Below are positions 1 to 5,228 of a stretch of DNA of 5,228 nucleotides, in pieces. The first letter of the stretch is position 1. Every line of letters begins with the position of its first letter. Origin of the DNA: Clostridia bacterium (GTDB lineage Bacteria > Bacillota_A > Clostridia > Oscillospirales > CAG-272); the NCBI GenBank assembly GCA_017395725.1, contig JAFQOB010000236.1, positions 1 through 5,228 of the forward strand, given 5' to 3'. The notes under the pieces were generated by a model, which saw only the letters and a program-made list of their open reading frames with translations, was not told where the DNA came from and made no database searches. Made by a program: the position numbers and the translations under genes.

Positions 1-331
1 GAATAGTACGAACGTGATTATCTGCAAGGGAGTAAAAAACAGACTTACCATCGCGTTTGCTTTTTATAAGCTTTGTTCTTTTAAGTATATTCAACTGATG
101 TGAAATGGCAGAAGAAGTCATATTCAACATAGCAGCAAGGTCGCATACACAAACCTCAGCCTCGGCGAGAACGAACAAAATTCTAATTCTAGTTGAATCA
201 CCGAAGACTTTAAAAAGCTCTGCCAAATCGTACATATGCTCTTCTTTTGGAAGCTTTGTTTTCACAACAGACAAAACGTCTTCGTGAACTTCTGTCTCAT
301 CACATTTTTCAAACTTTTGTTCAAAATACAT
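1..331 (-). CDS. ArsR/SmtB-family metal-responsive transcriptional repressor, C-terminus cut by window edge
   Basis: This is a winged helix-turn-helix metal sensor. Family members bind operator DNA when metal-free and release it on binding Zn, Cd, Pb or similar ions. The frame is open from an ATG at 331 to the window edge, giving 110 visible residues; related proteins are about 120, so only a short C-terminal piece is missing. The core LFKVFGDSTRIRIL (39-52) and the recognition helix SSAISHQLNILK (73-84), followed by the wing KRDGKSVFYSL, are diagnostic. Two possible metal sites are visible: the alpha-3 CxC motif in VCVCDL (Cys61, Cys63), as in CadC, with Cys10 near the N-terminus; and Asp104/His106 at the start of the last helix, as in SmtB/CzrA, whose partner His/Glu would lie in the missing end. 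The start is set by AGGTGA four bases upstream. It lies 18 bases after the restored stop of the SufB-like gene with no room for a separate promoter, so it is probably the distal gene of the metal operon and regulates itself through the operator at 4159-4176. Which metal it senses cannot be fixed from sequence. Confidence 0.93.
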   Translation of the reverse strand, partial: MYFEQKFEKCDETEVHEDVLSVVKTKLPKEEHMYDLAELFKVFGDSTRIRILFVLAEAEVCVCDLAAMLNMTSSAISHQLNILKRTKLIKSKRDGKSVFYSLADNHVRTI

Positions 332-349
332 CAAATCACCTAAATACTT

Positions 350-1269
350 TTATTTTAAGAATCCGCCGATAATCTGCTCTTCAGCCTCAGCTTCGGTTAA
401 TCCTAACGACATAAGCTTAATAAGCTGTTCTCCCGCAATTTTACCAATTGCAGCCTCGTGAACAAGCATAGCGTCAATAGAATTGGCTTCAAGAGCCGGA
501 ACAGCAACAACATTAGCGTTGTCCATAATAATAGCATCACATTCCTATGACCGTTACAAGCACAGTTACCGATTATCTTGGAATCAATTTTTTGGTAAGA
601 ATCATCTTTGGCTACAGAACGCGAGACAATATCAACAGCAGAGCCGTCACCCTCAAGTTCGGTAACATAATCGCTGATAGCAGTTTGTTTTCCGTGCGTC
701 ATAAGCCTTTCTCTGACAATCAGCTTAGCTCCCGCTTTTAATTGAGCAGTTGTCTTACGAATAGTTGAGTCAACGCCTTTAATCTGAACCATTTCCATTT
801 CAACACTGCTGTTTTCGTCTATATACACCTCGGTACCGGGATTCATAATCTTTTTTCCGTTTCCATCACCCTCACCGTAGTGCTTTTCAACGTATTTAAT
901 TTTAGAATTCTTGCCGACATAGAATCTGTGCAGACCGTTATGCTTAGAGTCAAAATCGCCGCTATTGTGAATTCCGCAACCGGCAACAATAACAACGTCA
1001 CAGTCATCACCGATATAAAAATCGTTGTAAACAGTTTCATCAATACCCGATTTGCTTATAACAACAGGAATATGAACACTTTCGTTCTTAGTTCCCGATT
1101 TAATACGAATGTCTATACCGTTTTCTTCTTTTTTAGTAACAATATCAATATTTGCGGTTGTATTTCTTTTAGCCGTTTCGCCGTTCTCGCGTATATTATA
1201 CGCACCCGTAGGAATATCGTGGAGGTCGGCAACCTCTGACAAAAGTCTCTCTTGAATCTTATCTTTCAT
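350..1269 (-). CDS. SufB/SufD-family Fe-S cluster assembly scaffold protein, interrupted by a one-base frameshift
   Basis: This is the scaffold partner of SufC, forming the beta-helix platform on which Fe-S clusters are built in the cytosol. It starts at an ATG at 1269 that overlaps the sufC stop (TGATG), with GGAGG nine bases upstream inside sufC, so the two are probably translationally coupled. Residues 1-241 read well as the short SufB/SufD type: HNGLHRFYVGKNSKIKYVEKHYGEGDG at 110-136 (two adjacent family blocks), KGVDST near 164 and SRSVAKD near 216. After GNCACNGH the annotated frame becomes Leu-rich nonsense and stops at 403. Shifting frame at about 545 restores 64 family-like residues beginning ECDAIIMDNANVVAVP, containing HEAAIGKIAGEQL and ending GGFLK at a TAA at 350-352. 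Adding one base would give a 306-residue protein, normal for the minimal type but much shorter than E. coli SufB. By my alignment from memory, the position of E. coli SufB Cys405 is occupied here by a non-Cys residue. The break may be a sequencing error or a true mutation; if real, the product loses its conserved C-terminus. Confidence 0.88.
544..546 (-). other. Frameshift site (one base missing) in the SufB/SufD-like gene
   Basis: On the coding strand the sequence reads GGT CAT AG GAA TGT GAT. The family pattern at this point is G-H-(S/T)-E-C-D-A-I, so the codon after His241 has only two bases and one has been lost. Two facts support this. The gene from its ATG to the restored TAA is 920 bases, one short of a multiple of three. 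The shifted frame is then open for 64 codons and ends with a typical C-terminus close to the next gene's ribosome binding site. There is no long homopolymer at the site. Confidence 0.88.
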
Positions 1270-2009
1270 CAGTTTCTACCTCCATCTGTAAATTTTACAC
1301 ACAAGCCACGAGCGGCTGTTTGTGCCAACAATTCGGGCAAAACCTCTTCTTTTTTGCCGTGCTTCTTAATTTTTCCGTCTGCGATAAGAACGATTTCGTC
1401 TGCAATATTCAAAATTCTTTCCTGATGGGAGATAATAAGAATAGAACCCTTTATGTTACTCTGCATCTGCTCAAAAATCTTTATAAGATTCTGGAAGCTC
1501 CAAAGGTCAATTCCGGCTTCCGGTTCATCAAACACAGAGAGCTTGGTTCCTCTTGCAAGCACAGTTGCAATTTCAATTCTTTTTAATTCTCCTCCCGAAA
1601 GACTGCTGTTTATTTCGCGGTTAATATAATCCTTGGCACAAAGACCAACTGCGGAAAGATATTCACAAGCCTCAGAAACAGTAAGCTGTTTTTTAGCAGC
1701 AATTCGCAAAAGGTCAAAAACGTATATACCTTTAAATCTAACAGGCTGTTGAAAGGCAAAACTCACTCCGAGATTAGCTCTCTCGGTTATACTCATATTT
1801 GTAATATCAACACCGTCAAAAATAATTTGACCCGAGGTTGGCTTTTCAATACCCATTATAAGTTTAGCAAGTGTTGACTTACCGCCGCCGTTAGGGCCGG
1901 TAATAACAACGAATTTATTATCTTCTATGGTAAAACTTACGTCTTTAACAATCGCTTTTTCTTCAGATTCAGTTTGCACCTCAAAAGAAACGTTTTTTAA
2001 TTCTAACAT
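1269..2009 (-). CDS. sufC: SufC-like ABC-type ATPase of the SUF Fe-S cluster assembly system
   Basis: This soluble ABC ATPase (246 residues, full length for SufC at about 245-250) drives conformational change in its SufB/SufD partner during Fe-S cluster assembly. All nucleotide-binding motifs are intact: Walker A GPNGGGKST (38-46), Q-loop FAFQQP (85-89 region), signature LSGGE (137-141), Walker B LSVFDE with the catalytic Glu at 162, D-loop EAGIDLWS and the switch His at 195 in SHQ. The pattern SFAFQQP followed by SSLSGGELKRIEIATVLA and FDEPEAGIDLW is typical of SufC and not of transporter ATPases, and no membrane permease is adjacent. The ATG at 2009 is supported by GGAGG four bases upstream. 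It begins 31 bases after the metal ATPase stop with no terminator between, and its TGA overlaps the start of the SufB-like gene. No SufS, SufU or SufE is visible, so sulfur supply must come from elsewhere. Confidence 0.92.
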   Translation of the reverse strand: MLELKNVSFEVQTESEEKAIVKDVSFTIEDNKFVVITGPNGGGKSTLAKLIMGIEKPTSGQIIFDGVDITNMSITERANLGVSFAFQQPVRFKGIYVFDLLRIAAKKQLTVSEACEYLSAVGLCAKDYINREINSSLSGGELKRIEIATVLARGTKLSVFDEPEAGIDLWSFQNLIKIFEQMQSNIKGSILIISHQERILNIADEIVLIADGKIKKHGKKEEVLPELLAQTAARGLCVKFTDGGRN

Positions 2010-2040
2010 ACTTCCTCCGTTTTTATGTATACAAGGTCTC
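2010..2040 (-). promoter_or_regulatory. Short spacer between metal ATPase and sufC carrying the sufC ribosome binding site
   Basis: This 31-base gap holds a strong GGAGGAAG ribosome binding site at 2011-2018. I see no hairpin with a T-run and no convincing promoter in it, which supports read-through from the metal-export genes into the Fe-S genes. Confidence 0.7.
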
Positions 2041-3900
2041 TTATACCTTCAAAGCTCTTACTGAATTTAAAACTGCAATCACCATAACACCTACATCGGA
2101 AAAAATGGCAAACCACATATTTGTCAACCCAAAAGCTCCAAGTAAAAGAAATATAATTTTTATACCAATTGCAAAATAAATATTTTGATATACGATTCTC
2201 ATACATTTTTTTGCAATATGAATAGCCTTAGAAATTTTAGCGGGGTCGTCGTCCATTATAACGACGTCGGCAGCCTCTATAGCGGCATCAGAACCTAAAG
2301 CACCCATAGCGACTCCTATGTCAGCTCTCGCCAAAACAGGAGCATCATTTATACCGTCACCAACGAATATCAACGAACCTTCTTTCTTTTTATTCTGAAT
2401 TAAGGATTCAACGACAGACACTTTATCGCCCGGTAAAAGCTCGGCGAACACCTTATCAAACCCGAGTGTCTCAGCAACGTTTTCGCCAACTGCTTTTCTA
2501 TCTCCGGTCAGCATAACGCAATTGTCAACCCCAAGCTCTCTTATTGAATTAATGGCTTTAAATGCATTATCCTTTAAGACGTCGGATATAACAATATAAC
2601 CTGCAAACTTGTTATCAATAGCAACGTAAACAACCGTGCCGATTTTGTCGCACTCGATAAAGTCGATATTATTCGAAATCATTAATTTAGCATTTCCAAC
2701 CAAAACATCAAAATTGTCGATTTTTGCAGAAACGCCGAAACCGCTTATTTCAGTAAAGCACGAATTTCTCGATTTGTCAAGAGGTTTGCTATATGATTTT
2801 CTTAAACTTTCACTAATCGGGTGATTTGAATAGATTTCAGCCAATACAGCATACTCTAACAGTTCATTTTTTTCATAGTTTACTGAATAAATATCAACCA
2901 CCTCAAAGACACCCTTAGTAAGTGTACCGGTCTTGTCAAAAACAGCAATTTCAGCAGTCGATAGAGCTTCCAGATAATTTGCGCCTTTCACAAGAATACC
3001 ACACTTCCCCGCACCGCCGATGCTTGCGAAAAAAGTTAAAGGTATACTCACAACAAGAGCACACGGACAGCTTATAACAAGGAAAGTAAGCGCCCTGTAT
3101 ATCCAATCCCCAAATGTATTATTCCCTGTAATAATTAATATTAACAGAGGAACAAATAATCCCAACAAAAATGATAAACCACAAACAGCGGGTGTATAAA
3201 TGTGTGCAAATTTAGATATAAACTTTTCAGCTTTTGCTTTTTTAGAACTTGCATTTTCAACAAGCTCAAGAATTTTTGATGCAGTTGATTCATCAAAAGC
3301 TTTAGCAACCTTTAATTTCAGCAAACCTTTTAAGTTAACAGAGCCACTCAAAACACTATCTCCAACCGTAACGCTTTGAGGAACACTTTCACCGGTTAAA
3401 GCAACTGTATCAATAAACGAAGACCCTTCTTCTATAACAGCATCAACGGGAATCAACTCTCCGGGCTTTACGTAAATGATATCGCCAACGGATAATTCAT
3501 CGGGATAAATCTTTATAAGCTCACCGTTTTCGTTTTCAACGTTAGCATAATCAGGTCTGATTTCCATTAATTTTGCAATATTATTTCTCGATTTTCCAAC
3601 AGCATAACTCTGGAATAATTCGCCAAGCTGATAAAACAGTATAACAAAAACAGCCTCAGTATATTCCCCGAGAGCAAAGGCTCCTACGGTAGCAATAGCC
3701 ATCAAAAAATTTTCATCAAAAGGTTGCTTGTTTATAACGCCTAATACTGCGTCTCTAAGTATATCATATCCAATTATTAAGTAAGGAATAATATATAAAA
3801 TTAAATGAATATATTCGGAAACAGAAAAAAAAGATACAAGCAAACAAAACGAAAAAGAAAATATAATTCTAAACAGTATTCTCTTTTGTTTTTTATTCAT
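2041..3900 (-). CDS. P1B-type heavy-metal-translocating ATPase (Zn/Cd/Pb exporter type) lacking an N-terminal HMA domain
   Basis: This integral membrane pump uses ATP to export soft divalent metals. With the ATG at 3900 it has 619 residues. Visible motifs are two N-terminal membrane hairpins (about residues 8-95), the actuator TGES (169-172), the membrane metal site CPC (278-280), DKTGTLT with phosphorylated Asp322, the P1B His-Pro pair (360-361), TGDR (465-468), GDGINDAP (514-521), and a final membrane pair with Lys581 and Asp602 (SDVGVMVIAVLNSVR). The CPC, Lys and late Asp combination marks the P1B-2 Zn/Cd/Pb group (ZntA/CadA) rather than the Cu group. Unlike ZntA or CadA, it has no metal-binding domain before the first membrane segment; that function is probably provided in trans by the 72-residue HMA protein 14 bases upstream. 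An in-frame GTG at 3909 would add three residues, but it overlaps the AGGTGA ribosome binding site (3906-3911), which sits five bases from the ATG, so the ATG is preferred. Exact metal specificity is unproven. Confidence 0.96.
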   Translation of the reverse strand: MNKKQKRILFRIIFSFSFCLLVSFFSVSEYIHLILYIIPYLIIGYDILRDAVLGVINKQPFDENFLMAIATVGAFALGEYTEAVFVILFYQLGELFQSYAVGKSRNNIAKLMEIRPDYANVENENGELIKIYPDELSVGDIIYVKPGELIPVDAVIEEGSSFIDTVALTGESVPQSVTVGDSVLSGSVNLKGLLKLKVAKAFDESTASKILELVENASSKKAKAEKFISKFAHIYTPAVCGLSFLLGLFVPLLILIITGNNTFGDWIYRALTFLVISCPCALVVSIPLTFFASIGGAGKCGILVKGANYLEALSTAEIAVFDKTGTLTKGVFEVVDIYSVNYEKNELLEYAVLAEIYSNHPISESLRKSYSKPLDKSRNSCFTEISGFGVSAKIDNFDVLVGNAKLMISNNIDFIECDKIGTVVYVAIDNKFAGYIVISDVLKDNAFKAINSIRELGVDNCVMLTGDRKAVGENVAETLGFDKVFAELLPGDKVSVVESLIQNKKKEGSLIFVGDGINDAPVLARADIGVAMGALGSDAAIEAADVVIMDDDPAKISKAIHIAKKCMRIVYQNIYFAIGIKIIFLLLGAFGLTNMWFAIFSDVGVMVIAVLNSVRALKV

Positions 3901-3914
3901 AGGAATCACCTAAC

Positions 3915-4133
3915 TTAAAAATAAATCTCACAATCTCTTTCGACCTTTTTACACTCTTTTAAAACAGTATTCATAACCTCTTCAACTAAAACACCGTCTT
4001 CAAATTCAACATCAAGCTTTAAAGCCATAAAATTTATTGAGGCATTTCTTATTCCCGAAACGTTGTTTATAATACGTTCCATTTTATTCGCGCAATTTGC
4101 GCAATCAACCTCAATCCTAAATCTTTTTCTCAT
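3915..4133 (-). CDS. Small stand-alone HMA-domain metal-binding protein
   Basis: This 72-residue cytosolic protein consists of one heavy-metal-associated ferredoxin-like domain. The metal-binding motif is DCANC (Asp10, Cys11, Cys14) followed by ANKMERII. An Asp before the first Cys is typical of Zn/Cd/Pb-binding domains, whereas copper chaperones usually have MTC or MSC. A second cysteine pair near the end (Cys61 and Cys68, in CKKVERDC) could add ligands. It lies directly before the metal ATPase, which lacks this domain, so it probably passes metal to the pump or senses metal for it. The start chosen is the ATG at 4133, preceded by a GGGGGCGAG element six bases away (4140-4148). A longer reading to a TTG at 4214 adds 27 residues unlike the family, has no ribosome binding site and would run through the operator and hairpin, so it is rejected. 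It is the first gene downstream of the promoter at 4236-4264. Confidence 0.92.
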   Translation of the reverse strand: MRKRFRIEVDCANCANKMERIINNVSGIRNASINFMALKLDVEFEDGVLVEEVMNTVLKECKKVERDCEIYF

Positions 4134-4158
4134 AAAATTCTCGCCCCCAAAACAAACA

Positions 4159-4176
4159 ATTGAACAATTATTCAAT
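4159..4176. promoter_or_regulatory. Candidate ArsR/SmtB-type operator
   Basis: ATTGAACAATTATTCAAT is an 18-base inverted repeat with a single mismatched pair. Its core TGAA-N6-TTCA matches the form of operators bound by SmtB/CzrA/CadC-type repressors, and such a repressor is encoded in the same operon. It lies in the leader of the HMA gene, roughly 55-70 bases downstream of the predicted transcription start. Repression would therefore work as a roadblock, or through a second weaker promoter that I could not identify. Confidence 0.6.
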
Positions 4177-4188
4177 GTTAGTGTATTG

Positions 4189-4225
4189 AAATTGGCTTTT
4201 TGCTTTTTACACAAAAAGCCAATTT
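4189..4225 (-). repeat. Perfect inverted repeat (14-bp arms, 9-base loop) in the operon leader
   Basis: The arms AAATTGGCTTTTTG (4189-4202) and CAAAAAGCCAATTT (4212-4225) are exact reverse complements around a 9-base loop. In the transcript this hairpin would begin about five bases after the predicted start. Because AAAAAGC occurs twice in tandem on the coding strand, a second, mutually exclusive hairpin (7-bp stem GCTTTTT/AAAAAGC with a 4-base loop, 4202-4219) is also possible. No run of T follows on the minus strand, so it does not look like a standard intrinsic terminator. It may stabilise the 5' end of the mRNA, or partly stop read-through from the MATE gene. Confidence 0.7.
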
Positions 4226-4235
4226 ACTACAGATG

Positions 4236-4264
4236 ATTATATAATATATGTTATGATTTGTCAA
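4236..4264 (-). promoter_or_regulatory. Consensus sigma-A promoter of the metal/Fe-S operon
   Basis: On the minus strand a perfect TTGACA (4259-4264) and a perfect TATAAT (4236-4241) are separated by the ideal 17 bases. Transcription should start near 4229-4230, giving a leader of about 100 bases before the HMA gene ATG. The -35 box begins about 10 bases after the MATE stop. A promoter this close to consensus would be strong when unrepressed, which fits control by a repressor. Confidence 0.85.
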
Positions 4265-4273
4265 TAGATTTCA

Positions 4274-5228
4274 TCAACCATCAATAATTATATTTTTCTT
4301 TGGTTTGTATAGAAAATAGTATGTTGAAATTATGCACATACAAACAAACCAACCGGCCGGATAACTGAATCCAATGGGTAATAACTCGTTAGAAATAAAA
4401 TTAGAGACAACATACAGATACAATTGTCTGAATCCAACAAACGAGGAAAGCATAATTATCATAGGAGCAGTACTGTTCCCCATTCCCCTTAAAGACGCGG
4501 CAAGAATTTGATTTACACACGTAAAAATATAGAATGGTGATAACCAAACCAAAAGCATACTACCGTAACGTACAACTTCACTGTCGTCGTTGAAAATTTT
4601 AACAAGATACGGAGATAACAGCATAGTTATTGTAATCAAAACACAGTTAACACCAAGAGAAACAAACATAGCATTAAATGTACCTTTTCTTGCTCTCTTG
4701 TAATTTCCGACACCAATATTCTGACCAACAAAGGTAGTAACAGCCAAAGCAATTGACTGTACCGGCAAAAACATAAACATATCAATCTTAGTGTATGATG
4801 TCCAACCGCCCAAAATATGTGTAGGATTCCCGTTAACGTTTGCTATGTAAGACTGAACAAAAACGTTAGAAAAGGCTGTTATAGCCATTTGAAGCCCCGC
4901 AGGAAAACCTATATAAATTATTTTCCCAAGCATCTTTTTTTCAATTTTTATATCTTTAAAGATAAGCTTGATACAAGACTCGGTTTTTAAAAGAGTTAAA
5001 ACCGCCAAAATTGCCGAAACCCACTGTGCTATTACGGTAGCAAGTGCAACACCGTCAGCGGCCATTCCCAATCCAAAGACAAAGAATATGTCCAAAACAA
5101 TGTTAATAACAGAAGATATAACAAGAAAGTAAAAAGGTCTTTTAGAGTCACCGACAGCTCTAAGAATACCGGAAGCCATATTATAAAACATTAGCCCCAT
5201 AATACCGAAAAAGTAAATTCTTAAATAA
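4274..5228 (-). CDS. MATE-family multidrug/cation efflux transporter, N-terminus cut by window edge
   Basis: This is a polytopic membrane protein of the MATE family, which exports drugs or metabolites in exchange for Na+ or H+. The frame is open to the right edge, giving 317 residues of a usual 440-460, so roughly the first 130 are missing. The Met at 5200 is internal, because family-like sequence (YLRIYFFGI) continues upstream of it. Family signatures are ILRAVGDSKRP, the run ending VINIVLDIFFVFGLG, GVALATVIAQ, and in the second half PVQSIALAVTTFVGQNIG followed by NYKRARKG. The second repeat ends with ILAASLRGMGNSTAPM, the counterpart of the first-half GDSKRP loop. About eight membrane segments are visible. 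The gene ends in IIIDG with a TGA at 4274-4276, just before the promoter of the next operon, so it is probably a separate transcription unit. Its substrate cannot be told from sequence, and a role in metal resistance is not implied by family membership. Confidence 0.95.
   Translation of the reverse strand, partial: YLRIYFFGIMGLMFYNMASGILRAVGDSKRPFYFLVISSVINIVLDIFFVFGLGMAADGVALATVIAQWVSAILAVLTLLKTESCIKLIFKDIKIEKKMLGKIIYIGFPAGLQMAITAFSNVFVQSYIANVNGNPTHILGGWTSYTKIDMFMFLPVQSIALAVTTFVGQNIGVGNYKRARKGTFNAMFVSLGVNCVLITITMLLSPYLVKIFNDDSEVVRYGSMLLVWLSPFYIFTCVNQILAASLRGMGNSTAPMIIMLSSFVGFRQLYLYVVSNFISNELLPIGFSYPAGWFVCMCIISTYYFLYKPKKNIIIDG

Noticed and set aside
403..544. C-terminal Leu-rich tail of the SufB-like open frame as genuine coding sequence
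   Set aside because: It is out-of-frame translation after the one-base deletion; the +1-shifted frame encodes the conserved family C-terminus.
105..1239. Plus-strand open frames of 60-119 codons opposite arsR and the SufB-like gene
   Set aside because: They lie antisense to well-recognised genes, have no recognisable protein features and lack good ribosome binding sites.
843..2206. Alternative minus-strand frames at 843-1043 and 2003-2206
   Set aside because: They overlap the SufB-like and ATPase genes in other frames and encode nothing recognisable.
3901..3909. GTG start at 3909 for the metal ATPase
   Set aside because: It falls within the AGGTGA ribosome binding site that is correctly spaced for the ATG at 3900.
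4134..4214. N-terminal extension of the HMA protein to a TTG at 4214 (99 residues)
   Set aside because: The added 27 residues do not resemble the family, there is no ribosome binding site, and the stretch is the operon leader containing the operator and hairpin. The ATG at 4133 has a purine-rich site at the right distance.
4189..4225. Calling the inverted repeat an intrinsic terminator for the MATE gene
   Set aside because: It lies downstream of the operon promoter, so it would also stop that operon, and no T-run follows the stem on the transcribed strand.
1..5228. CRISPR array, tRNA/rRNA genes, insertion sequences or prophage elements
   Set aside because: No spaced direct repeats, cloverleaf sequence, transposase or terminal inverted repeats were seen; the window is almost completely filled by the six genes.

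Overview
The window looks like chromosomal DNA from a low-GC, Gram-positive anaerobe, most likely a gut-type member of the Clostridia (Ruminococcaceae/Oscillospiraceae-like). The basis is the A+T-rich sequence, the strong purine-rich ribosome binding sites, the consensus sigma-A promoter and the flavour of the proteins. No ribosomal or other phylogenetic marker is present, so this placement is inference. All six genes lie on the minus strand, so the window reads from right to left in transcription order.

Right edge: the C-terminal two thirds of a MATE-family membrane transporter (4274-5228, N-terminus cut by the window). About 10 bases after its stop is a textbook promoter (TTGACA, 17 bases, TATAAT; 4236-4264). 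It is followed by a perfect 14-bp inverted repeat at the very start of the predicted transcript (4189-4225) and by an ArsR/SmtB-type inverted repeat (4159-4176) in the untranslated leader.

From this promoter runs one tight gene cluster with gaps of 14 bases, 31 bases, a 1-base overlap and 18 bases. Its order is: a 72-residue soluble HMA metal-binding protein (3915-4133); a P1B-type heavy-metal-exporting ATPase without its own HMA domain (2041-3900); a SufC-like ABC ATPase (1269-2009); a short SufB/SufD-family Fe-S assembly protein interrupted by a one-base frameshift (350-1269); and, cut by the left edge, an ArsR/SmtB-family metal-sensing repressor (1-331).

The proposed logic is that excess Zn/Cd/Pb-type metal releases the ArsR repressor from the leader operator. 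The small HMA protein and the ATPase then bind and export the metal, while the SufC-SufB pair, a minimal Fe-S scaffold, may rebuild Fe-S clusters that such metals damage. Embedding a minimal SUF pair inside an ArsR-controlled metal-efflux operon is the most interesting aspect of the window. The frameshift in the SufB-like gene is either a sequence error or recent decay: 64 well-conserved codons continue in the other frame.
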